Part shown: piece by piece, positions 1 to 6,562 of the stretch | How the letters are laid out: the number at the start of each line of letters is the position of its first letter | How positions within the stretch are numbered: the first letter of the stretch is position 1 | Source: Kitasatospora azatica KCTC 9699 | GTDB taxonomy: Bacteria; Actinomycetota; Actinomycetes; Streptomycetales; Streptomycetaceae | Assembly (NCBI RefSeq): GCF_000744785.1 | Contig: NZ_JQMO01000002.1 | Span: forward strand, 1,674,001-1,738,000 | Direction: 5' to 3' | Length of the DNA stretch: 64,000 nt | Made by a program: the position numbers and the translations under genes | The notes under the pieces: model-generated | What the model was told of the DNA's origin: nothing | Databases searched by the model: none | Seen by the model: the letters and a program-made list of their open reading frames with translations, nothing else

Positions 1-6
1 GCACCA

Positions 7-723
7 GTGGTGGCCGCCGCGCGGGAGCGGATCGCGGCAGCGTTCGGGCCCGAGCGGCTGCACAGCGCCTACCTCTACGGCAGCATCCCGCGCGGCACCG
101 CGGTGCCCGGCGTCTCCGACCTGGACCTGCTGCTGGCGCTGCGTCAGCCACCCGGCGCAGCGGACCGGGCCGCCGCGGACGCGCTGCTGGCGGACCTGGA
201 CGGGCGGTTCGCGCAGCTCAACGGGGGCGGCGTGCTGCTCTTCGCCGCCGAGACGCTGCTCAGTGAGCTGGAGCGGTACGACCTCGGCTGGTTCGTCGCC
301 TGCCTCTGCACCCCGCTGCTCGGCCCCGACCTGGCCGAGCAGCTCCCCCGCTACCGTCCCGACTCCCTGCTGGCCCGGGAGACCAACGGCGACCTCGCGC
401 CGCTCCTCCCCCGCTGGCGGGAACGGGCGGCGGCGGGCGCGGATCCGGTGGCGCTCAGCCGAGGGGCGGCACGCAAGATCGTCCGCACCGGCTTCACCCT
501 GGTGATGCCGCGCTGGCGGGGGTGGACCAGCGACCTGCTGGAGTCAGCCGAGGCCTTCGCGAGCTACTACCCCGCCCGCGGCGGGCAGATGCGTGCCGCC
601 GCCACCGCCGCCCGGACCGGCAGCACCGACCCCGAGCTGCTCTCCCTGCTGCTGACGGACCTCGGCCCATGGCTGGCCGCCGAGTACCTGGCCGTCCATG
701 GCGAGAAGGCGCCGCGCCCCTGA
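7..723 (+). CDS. nucleotidyltransferase-domain protein
   Basis: Probable nucleotidyltransferase of the aminoglycoside-adenylyltransferase fold. The N-terminal third has the family signature: a glycine-serine turn (YLYGSIPRG) followed about ten residues later by the paired acidic motif SDLDLLLAL, which binds the catalytic metal. The C-terminal ~100 residues are helical and Arg/Ala-rich, as in the accessory domain of such enzymes. The tandem GTG-GTG start lies six bases from the window edge, so the true start and any RBS may lie outside. The substrate (an antibiotic, nucleotide or protein) cannot be told from sequence; antibiotic resistance is possible but not shown. Confidence 0.75.
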   Translation: MVAAARERIAAAFGPERLHSAYLYGSIPRGTAVPGVSDLDLLLALRQPPGAADRAAADALLADLDGRFAQLNGGGVLLFAAETLLSELERYDLGWFVACLCTPLLGPDLAEQLPRYRPDSLLARETNGDLAPLLPRWRERAAAGADPVALSRGAARKIVRTGFTLVMPRWRGWTSDLLESAEAFASYYPARGGQMRAAATAARTGSTDPELLSLLLTDLGPWLAAEYLAVHGEKAPRP

Positions 724-746
724 CGGATGGTCATGAACTGCTCGGC

Positions 747-781
747 GGGCCGCCCACCCTGCCCCACAGGATGGGCGGCCC
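747..781. terminator. bidirectional hairpin terminator
   Basis: Perfect inverted repeat GGGCCGCCCA / TGGGCGGCCC with a 15-nt loop. It sits between the convergent nucleotidyltransferase and chitinase stop codons, the usual place for a shared terminator. No U-tract follows, which is common in streptomycetes. Confidence 0.7.
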
Positions 782-787
782 GGCTGC

Positions 788-2497
788 TCAGCCGAAGTAG
801 CTGTGGAAGTTCTTGGAGAACTCGTTGCCGTTGTACTGGTCCCAGTTGATCGACCAGGTCATCAGGCCCCGCAGGTTCGGCTGCTTGCCGCTGCGCGGCG
901 TGTACGTCCCGCAGTTGCTGCCCTTGGTCAGGCAGTCCAGCGCCTGGTCGACCGCGCTCGGGGCGACATAGCCGTTGCCCGCATAGGAGTTGGCCGGCAT
1001 GCCGATCGCCACCTGGGAGGGCGCCAGGGCGGGGAACATGTTGCCGGTGTTGCCGGCCACCGGGAAGCCGGTGAGCAGCATGTCGGTCATCGCCTCGTGG
1101 AAGTCGGCGCCGCCCATCGAGTGGTACTGGTTGTCCAGACCCATGGTGGAGCCGGAGTTGTAGTCCTGGACGTGCAGCAGGGTGAGGTCGCCGCGCAGTG
1201 CGTAGATCACCGGCAGGAAGGCGCCGGCCCGCGGGTCCTGGCCGCCCCAGGGCCCGGAACCGTAGTACTGGTAGCCGAGTTGGACGAAGAACGTCTCCGG
1301 CGCCATGGTCAGCACGAACTTCGAGCCGTACTTGGCCTTCAGCGACTTCAGCGCCGAGACGGTGTTGACGATCACCGGCGTGGTCGGGTTCTTGAAGTCG
1401 GTGTCACCGGTGTTGAGCGAGAGCGAGTGGCCCTCGAAGTCGACGTCCAGGCCGTCCAGGCCCCACTTGTCGATGATCGAGGAGACCGAGCTGACGAAGG
1501 CGTCGCGGGCGGCGGCGGTGGTGAGTTGGACCTCGCCGTTCTGGCCGCCGATGGACAGCAGCACCTTCTTGCCCTTGGCCTGCTTGGCGAGGATCGCGGC
1601 CTTGAAGTCGGCGTCGGTCTCGGCGGTCGGGCAGTCGGTGACGGAGCACCGGTTGAAGTGGATGTTGCCGGAGGTCACCGAGTCGGGCTCGCCGAAGGCC
1701 AGGTCGATGACGTCCCAGGAGTCGGGGACGTCGGAGAGCTTCTGGTAGCCGGCGCCGTTGGCGAAGCTGGCGTGCAGGTAGCCGACCAGGGCGTGGGTCG
1801 GCAGGCCGCCACCGGGGGGCGGGGTGGTGGTGGGAGTGGGGGTCGGCGTGGGAGTGGGCGTTGGAGTCGGCGTGGCGGTCGGCGTCGGGGTGGGCGTGGG
1901 GGTCGGCGTGGGGGTCGGGGTGGGTGTCGGCGACGGGCTCGGGTTGCCCGGACCGTTGAGCGACACGTCGTCCGCGTAGTACGCGCCCTGCCCGTACCAA
2001 CCGTGCAGGTAGACGGTCGCGCTGGTCTGGCCCGCCGCGGTGGTGAAGCCGACCGAGAGCTGCTGGTACCCGCCGCCGGTGCCCGGCGTCCAGGTGCTGC
2101 CGCCGCCGTTGACGCCCAGGTACACATAGGCGCCGTTGACGTAAGCGCTCAGCGTGTACGTGGTGTTCGGGGTGACCGTGACGGTCTGCGTGCACTGCGC
2201 GTCGTCGGCCGAGGTGGCCGCCCCGGCGAGCGCGTAACTTCCGCTGTGCGCATGGCCGGTGACCACACTTCCGGTGCCGCCGGTGCAGCTCCAGGGGCTC
2301 AGGCCGCCGCTCTCGAAGCCGCCGTTGGCCAGGTACTCGCCGGCCGAGGCGGTGGGCGCCAGACCGACCGTCAGACCGGCCACGCCACCGACCGCAACCA
2401 CCCACGCGGTGGCGACCGCGGCCAGTCGGCGGGAGCCACGACGCGGGCGGGGATGGGGACTTGGACGGGTGGAATCAGCTCTGCTGAGACTGCGCAT
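788..2497 (-). CDS. secreted GH18 chitinase with N-terminal CBM
   Basis: Secreted endo-chitinase that hydrolyses beta-1,4-GlcNAc polymers. From the N-terminus: a Sec signal peptide (Arg-rich start, hydrophobic run, cleavage near APTASA), a ~120-residue jelly-roll carbohydrate-binding module beginning EYLANGGFESG, a long Pro-Thr linker, then the GH18 barrel. The barrel has the SIGG strand (LSIGGQNG) and the catalytic DxxDxDxE motif as GLDGLDVDFEG, with the final Glu as acid/base. I chose the ATG at 2497 (MRSLSR...) because GGAG precedes it; a longer in-frame start at 2593 would put 32 non-signal residues before the signal peptide. Two DasR-like operators lie ~80-115 bases upstream, pointing to GlcNAc-responsive control. 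Confidence 0.93.
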   Translation of the reverse strand: MRSLSRADSTRPSPHPRPRRGSRRLAAVATAWVVAVGGVAGLTVGLAPTASAGEYLANGGFESGGLSPWSCTGGTGSVVTGHAHSGSYALAGAATSADDAQCTQTVTVTPNTTYTLSAYVNGAYVYLGVNGGGSTWTPGTGGGYQQLSVGFTTAAGQTSATVYLHGWYGQGAYYADDVSLNGPGNPSPSPTPTPTPTPTPTPTPTPTATPTPTPTPTPTPTPTTTPPPGGGLPTHALVGYLHASFANGAGYQKLSDVPDSWDVIDLAFGEPDSVTSGNIHFNRCSVTDCPTAETDADFKAAILAKQAKGKKVLLSIGGQNGEVQLTTAAARDAFVSSVSSIIDKWGLDGLDVDFEGHSLSLNTGDTDFKNPTTPVIVNTVSALKSLKAKYGSKFVLTMAPETFFVQLGYQYYGSGPWGGQDPRAGAFLPVIYALRGDLTLLHVQDYNSGSTMGLDNQYHSMGGADFHEAMTDMLLTGFPVAGNTGNMFPALAPSQVAIGMPANSYAGNGYVAPSAVDQALDCLTKGSNCGTYTPRSGKQPNLRGLMTWSINWDQYNGNEFSKNFHSYFG

Positions 2498-2578
2498 GTG
2501 GGGATGCTCCTGCCTCGACTGCCACAAGTGGGGGATGTCCACCGGGGGCAGCGCAGGGAGCGACCCTGCCGCCGCCCA

Positions 2579-2613
2579 CGTGGTCCAGACCACTGAAGCG
2601 GTCTGGACCAGTC
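2579..2613 (-). promoter_or_regulatory. pair of DasR-responsive elements (dre) at the chitinase promoter
   Basis: Two near-palindromes, TGGTCCAGACCACT (2581-2594) and, on the minus strand, ACTGGTCCAGACCGCT (2598-2613), closely match the DasR consensus ACTGGTCTAGACCACT. They are about 19 bp centre to centre. Known Streptomyces chitinase promoters have such direct repeats around the -35 region. Inference: DasR represses the chitinase until GlcN-6-P or GlcNAc-6-P releases it. Confidence 0.85.
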
Positions 2614-2692
2614 CGTGTCAATGCTCCGTCTGACGCGGGTTCAGTCGGTCCGAGGGCGGTTGCCACACAGGGTCAGGCCTTGGCGCCCACAG

Positions 2693-3286
2693 TCACGCCT
2701 TGGTGCGCGCGTAGTGCCGGGATGCCTTGGCCCGGTTGCCGCAGGTGGCCATCGAGTGCCAGCGGCGGGTGCCGTTCTTCGAGGTGTCGTAGAAGCGGAG
2801 CACGCACGACTCGCTGGCGCAGGAGCGAATCCGGTCGGGGGCCTCGGCGAGCAGCCGCAGATAGTCCTCCGCCGCACTCCAGGCCGGCAGCCAGGCCGGG
2901 GCGTCGGTCTCGACCTGCTGGGCGGGCCCGTCAGCGGTCAGCGTGCGGCGGATCGAGCCGTGCGCGAGGACGGCGTTCAGCTCGGCGCGGGCCTCGGGCA
3001 GTTGCTCGCCCGCCACCCTCCCCAGCTCCAACTGCAGCAGCGCCTCCCGGGTGGCGACCAGGGCGTCCAGCGTCGCCCGGTCGGCCGGCACTCCTTGGTC
3101 CGCGAAGCCGTTCAGCGCCAGCCAGAGGGCCAGTCCGTCCAGCGAGTCCAGTAGGTCGCGCGGGTTCCCGCCGTTGTTCCAGCGGGTGTTGAGCAGGTCG
3201 AGCGCGAGCGGCTCACCGGGCAGCGGGCGCGGATCGTCCAGTGGAGGCCGTGGGGCTTGCGGGGGCTGCGGCGCCTGGGGGGTCAT
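2693..3286 (-). CDS. ABATE / CGNR zinc-finger protein
   Basis: Probable stress-related transcription factor of the CGNR family. The C-terminus has the zinc-finger pattern CASESC...RRWHSMATCGNRAKASRHYAR, which includes the CGNR box. The N-terminal ~130 residues match the ABATE ligand-sensing domain (start GEPLALDLLNTRW). The chosen start is the ATG at 3286, preceded by a gap to the divergent VOC gene; the open frame extends upstream but would cross the promoter. The divergent arrangement with VOC-PNPOx suggests it regulates them and itself. Confidence 0.85.
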   Translation of the reverse strand: MTPQAPQPPQAPRPPLDDPRPLPGEPLALDLLNTRWNNGGNPRDLLDSLDGLALWLALNGFADQGVPADRATLDALVATREALLQLELGRVAGEQLPEARAELNAVLAHGSIRRTLTADGPAQQVETDAPAWLPAWSAAEDYLRLLAEAPDRIRSCASESCVLRFYDTSKNGTRRWHSMATCGNRAKASRHYARTKA

Positions 3287-3341
3287 GGCATTCCAATCCG
3301 AGGATGCGGTCGATTCTAACCGGCTTGGCCGACTCAAGCGG

Positions 3342-3386
3342 TTGACGCTTCCGCGAACTAACCTCCATACTCGATATAACCGGTTA
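3342..3386 (+). promoter_or_regulatory. promoter with TAACCGGTTA operator
   Basis: TTGACG (3342-3347), an 18-nt spacer and CATACT (3366-3371) form a good sigma-HrdB-like promoter toward the VOC gene. The perfect 10-bp palindrome TAACCGGTTA (3377-3386) sits at the expected transcription start. Related half-sites CTAACCGG (3316-3323) and CTAACC (3358-3363) lie in the same divergent region. Candidate operator for the CGNR protein; the binding is inference. Confidence 0.6.
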
Positions 3387-3425
3387 GTCCGGAGCTGGTC
3401 CGGACCCGCATACGGAGGTTTCTCC

Positions 3426-3890
3426 ATGCCGCAGCTCGCCACCGCCACGTCCTTCCAGACCGGTCACATCGGCCTGAACGTCACCGACGTCGACCGCTCC
3501 CGCGCCTTCTACCAGCGCGTCTTCGGCCTCGACCTGCTCGGCGAGGGCAACGAGCCCGAGCGCCGCTTCGCCTTTCTCGGCCGCGACGGCCAACCGGTGG
3601 TCACCCTCTGGCAGCAGAGCGAAGGCAGCTTCGCCCCTGCCTCCCCCGGACTGCACCACCTCTCCTTCCGCGTGGAGACCATCGAGGAGGTGCGCGCGGT
3701 CGAGGAGCTGCTGCGCGAACTGGGCGCCGAGTTCGCCTACGAGGGCGTGGTCCCGCACCGCGAGGGAGCCGACTCCGGCGGCGTCTTCTTCGCCGACCCG
3801 GACGGCATCCGACTGGAGGTCTTCACCCCGAGCGGCGCCAAGTCTGCTACCGCCCCGAACGGGGCGGCCCCGACCTGCGGCTTCTTCTAG
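3426..3890 (+). CDS. VOC-family (glyoxalase/bleomycin-resistance fold) protein
   Basis: Single-domain vicinal-oxygen-chelate protein of 154 residues with paired beta-alpha-beta-beta-beta modules: HIGLNVTDVDRSRAFYQRVFGLD opens module one, GLHHLSFRVETIEEV opens module two, and it ends with FFADPDGIRLEVFTPSG. The metal-binding pattern is H (HIGLNV), H (LHHLSF) and E (RLEVF). Start: ATG with GGAGG 7-8 bases upstream. It is 90 bp ahead of a PNPOx-like gene, so the two are probably co-transcribed. Substrate unknown. Confidence 0.85.
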   Translation: MPQLATATSFQTGHIGLNVTDVDRSRAFYQRVFGLDLLGEGNEPERRFAFLGRDGQPVVTLWQQSEGSFAPASPGLHHLSFRVETIEEVRAVEELLRELGAEFAYEGVVPHREGADSGGVFFADPDGIRLEVFTPSGAKSATAPNGAAPTCGFF

Positions 3891-3979
3891 ACCCCGGCCG
3901 GCCCCGCTGCCCCCGCCGCCGCGAGCCCGCCCCGACCAGCCGCTCGCGGCGGCGGCCCCTTCTCACCCCGGAGGTCACC

Positions 3980-4903
3980 GTGAACACGCTCTTCGACCGT
4001 CCGCCACAGCTCTCCGGCGAGCAACTGGTACGCCGCCAGGCCGGATTGGACCGGCCCGGCTACTCCGGACCGACCAAGAGCCGACGGATTCCGGCCGTCG
4101 CCGCCGAATTCCTCTCCGCCCAGCCGATGCTGGCGATCGGCGCGGCCGACCCGCAGGGTCGACTCTGGGCGAGCCTGCTCACCGGACCGCCGGGCTTCCT
4201 CGCCGCACTGCCCGGCGCGGCGGAGAACCCCGACGGGCTACGAGTCGACGCACTGCCCAGCCCAAGCGACCCGCTGGCGGCGGTGCTGCGCCGACCGACC
4301 CCGGTGGGGATGATCGCCCTGGAACCGTCCAAGCGACGCCGGATGCGGATGAACGGACGTGCGGCGGCGGATGGTTCAGGACTGACCGTGACCTTGGACC
4401 AGGTCTTCGCGAACTGTCCGAAGTACATCCAGAGCCGCGCGTACGAACTGCGCGAGCAGGCCCCTGGCACGCCCATCCGAACCACCGAACTGACCGGTTC
4501 TCAAGCCGAGTTGATCTCCGCATCGGACACCTTCTTCATCACCACCGCCGACCGGTCCGGCGACGTCGACACCTCGCACCGGGGCGGCAACCCCGGCTTC
4601 GTCCAACTGCTCGCGCCCGATCGACTCCGCTGGCCCGACTACGTGGGCAACGCCATGTTCTGCACCCTGGGCAACCTCGCCGAGAACCCCGCAGCCGGAC
4701 TCCTCTTCATCGACTGGCGAACCGGCACCACCCTCCAACTGACCGGCACCGCCCACACCGACTGGAACCCCGCCCATGCCGCCCAAGTCCCCGGCGCCCA
4801 ACGCCTGGTCGACTTCACCCTCCACGAGGCACTGACCACCCCCACCGCGCTCCCCTTGCACTGGACCGCCCCCGACTACTCCCGCTTCAACCCGCCCCTC
4901 TGA
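3980..4903 (+). CDS. pyridoxamine 5'-phosphate oxidase-like flavoprotein
   Basis: 307 residues, FMN-binding split-barrel (PNPOx-like) fold. The region around QPMLAIGAADPQGRLWASLLTG matches strand one and the FMN-facing strand of this family. A second half (SDTFFITTADRSGD... NPGFVQLL... YVGNAMFCTLGNLAENPAAGLLFIDW) repeats the fold and carries the typical split-barrel motif. A strong RBS (CGGAGGTCACC) precedes the GTG. It follows the VOC gene and may act on the same redox or xenobiotic substrate. Its TGA stop abuts exactly the first codon of a truncated methionyl-tRNA synthetase. Confidence 0.82.
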   Translation: MNTLFDRPPQLSGEQLVRRQAGLDRPGYSGPTKSRRIPAVAAEFLSAQPMLAIGAADPQGRLWASLLTGPPGFLAALPGAAENPDGLRVDALPSPSDPLAAVLRRPTPVGMIALEPSKRRRMRMNGRAAADGSGLTVTLDQVFANCPKYIQSRAYELREQAPGTPIRTTELTGSQAELISASDTFFITTADRSGDVDTSHRGGNPGFVQLLAPDRLRWPDYVGNAMFCTLGNLAENPAAGLLFIDWRTGTTLQLTGTAHTDWNPAHAAQVPGAQRLVDFTLHEALTTPTALPLHWTAPDYSRFNPPL

Positions 4904-5513
4904 CGAGAACTCGCTGAAGAACGTGCTCGCCGCCGAGGCGGCGGGGGTGGATGTGCGGACCTTCGTGGACCGCAACGCCGCCGCCTTCGAGGCACTGCGC
5001 GAGCCGCTCGCGCTGAGCTTCGACGACTTCATCCGGACCAGCCGGGATCCGCGCCACGCCGTTGGGGTGGCGGAGCTCTGGCGGCGCTGCGAGGCGGCCG
5101 GGGACCTCTACCGGCGGTGGTACGAGGGCTGGTACTGCGTGGGCTGCGAGCAGTTCTACACACCTCAGGAGCTGGTCGAGGGGCGCTGTGCGGAGCACGG
5201 CACCGAGGCCGAGTGGGTGGCGGAGGAGAACTGGTTCTTCCGGCTCTCCCGCTACACCGAGCCGCTGCGCGCGGCGATCGCCGGGAACCGGCTGCGGATC
5301 GAGCCGGCCGCGCGCCGCAACGAGGTGCTCGGTCTGCTCGCGGGCGGGCTGCGGGACTTCTCGGTCTCCCGCTCGCAGGCGCGCGCCCTGCTCGACGCCT
5401 GCCGCACGCTCGGTGAGGAGCTCGCACCCTTCCTGCCGGAGGCCGCGCGGCGGGTACGGGAGCAGTGCGCGGCTGGGTCGGACGGGCGGTTGCCGGGGCG
5501 GAGGCGCTGTTTC
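4902..5513 (+). pseudogene. internally deleted methionyl-tRNA synthetase remnant
   Basis: The frame beginning GAC GAG AAC at 4902 reads DENSLKNVLAA and continues through recognisable class I MetRS sequence: RNAAAFEAL, SFDDFIRTSRDPRH, the zinc knuckle (YCVGCEQFYT then GRCAEHG), AEENWFFRLSRY and GGLRDFSVSR. Near 5373 it jumps in frame to the MetRS C-terminal helix (DACRTLGEELAPFLPE). Missing are the N-terminal HIGH region (about 60-70 residues) and the central block with KMSKS and most of the anticodon-binding domain, so it cannot be an active synthetase. It starts at the second base of the upstream stop codon, which looks like a deletion scar. No RBS or start of its own is evident. Confidence 0.82.
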
Positions 5514-5530
5514 GGCGATTGGGGCGGGTC

Positions 5531-5536
5531 TACGAT
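5531..5536 (+). promoter_or_regulatory. -10 element for a leaderless transcript
   Basis: TACGAT lies eight bases before the GTG start at 5545, and no Shine-Dalgarno sequence is present. This is the usual geometry of streptomycete leaderless genes. Confidence 0.55.
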
Positions 5537-5544
5537 CGTGCAAC

Positions 5545-6513
5545 GTGAACATCACACCGATGCGCGCCGAGCACGCCGAACAGGTGCTGGCCGTCTACGC
5601 CCTGGGCATCGCCGAGGGGAACGCCACCTTCGAGACCGAGGCTCCGAGTTGGGAGCGGTTCGACGCCGCGAAGCTGCCCGAGCACCGGCTGGTCGCGCTG
5701 GACGAGGGCGAGAACGGGCAGCTACTCGGCTGGGCGGCGGTCTCGCCAGTGTCCGACCGGAGCGCCTACGCGGGAGTGGTCGAGCACTCGGTGTACGTGC
5801 ACCCCGACGCGCGCGGGCGCGGGGTGGGCCTCGCCCTGCTGCGGGCGCTGCTGGCGTCGACGGACGCGGCCGGGATCTGGACCGTCCAGTCCGGGATCTT
5901 CCCGGAGAACACGGCCAGCCTGGCGCTGCACCGGCGGGCCGGATTCCGGGTGGTCGGCACCCGGGAGCGGATCGGGCAGTCGCAGGGGCGCTGGCGCGAT
6001 GTGGTGATGGTGGAGCGGCGCAGCCCCGGGAGCGCGGTGGCCGAGCCGCCGGCGGGCGGGGACGGTCGCAGAGGCGAGGACGGTGACGACCGGGCGCTCG
6101 CCTTCGCCCAGCGCCAGCTCGCCTTCTACCGGAAGTCCCGGGACACCGCGAAGTTCCAGCACAAGGCCAGCGAGCTGCTGGCGCTGGTCAGCACGGCGGG
6201 CACCGTGGTGGTTTCCGCGCTGGACGCGCCGGCCGCCGTCACCGCCACGCTCGCCGCGCTCACCCTCTTCCTGACGGGCTACCGGCAGCTCTTCACGCCG
6301 AACGAGCGCTGGACCCGCACGTCGGTGGCCTGGTTGACGCTCCATCACGAGATCGCCCGCTACCTGCAGCGGCGCCCCGCCGAGCGGGACTCCGATGCGC
6401 TGCTGGAGCGGACCATCGAGATCAGCCAGACCGAGAGCAGCGAGTGGATCGAGGCCCGGCGAGCACAGCAGTCACCGGGGCCGGCGGCGCCGGGGCGCAG
6501 CGGTCCGATGTGA
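5545..6513 (+). CDS. GNAT acetyltransferase fused to a DUF4231/SLATT-like membrane domain
   Basis: 322 residues with two parts. Residues ~1-160 are a GNAT N-acetyltransferase of the phosphinothricin-acetyltransferase type: HSVYVHPDARGRGVGLALL is the acetyl-CoA pyrophosphate loop (R/Q-x-x-G-x-G/A), followed by PENTASLALHRRAGFRVVG. Residues ~185-300 resemble DUF4231/SLATT: FYRKSRDTAKFQHKASELLALVSTAGTVVVSAL, two hydrophobic segments, then a helical tail (LHHEIARYLQ). A charged Gly-rich linker joins them. GTG 5545 was chosen because the family begins NITPMRxEHAEQVL and a -10 box lies directly upstream. SLATT proteins are proposed effectors of nucleotide-signalling conflict systems; no cyclase or SLOG partner is visible here. 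Confidence 0.82.
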   Translation: MNITPMRAEHAEQVLAVYALGIAEGNATFETEAPSWERFDAAKLPEHRLVALDEGENGQLLGWAAVSPVSDRSAYAGVVEHSVYVHPDARGRGVGLALLRALLASTDAAGIWTVQSGIFPENTASLALHRRAGFRVVGTRERIGQSQGRWRDVVMVERRSPGSAVAEPPAGGDGRRGEDGDDRALAFAQRQLAFYRKSRDTAKFQHKASELLALVSTAGTVVVSALDAPAAVTATLAALTLFLTGYRQLFTPNERWTRTSVAWLTLHHEIARYLQRRPAERDSDALLERTIEISQTESSEWIEARRAQQSPGPAAPGRSGPM

Positions 6514-6562
6514 TCAAGTCGGGGGTTGTCCGCGCCGTGAGCGGGTGCGGACACTTGACCTT

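Noticed and set aside
1800..1960. Possible CRISPR-like or tandem repeat at the Pro-Thr stretch of the chitinase
   Set aside because: It is a coding linker with (GGTGTCGGC)-type codon repeats between CBM and GH18; repeat length and spacing do not fit CRISPR.
803..2596. 597-codon open frame on the plus strand opposite the chitinase
   Set aside because: Composition is Val/Gly/Arg/Ala-rich without any domain, as expected for the antisense of a high-GC gene. The minus-strand frame has signal peptide, CBM and GH18 motifs.
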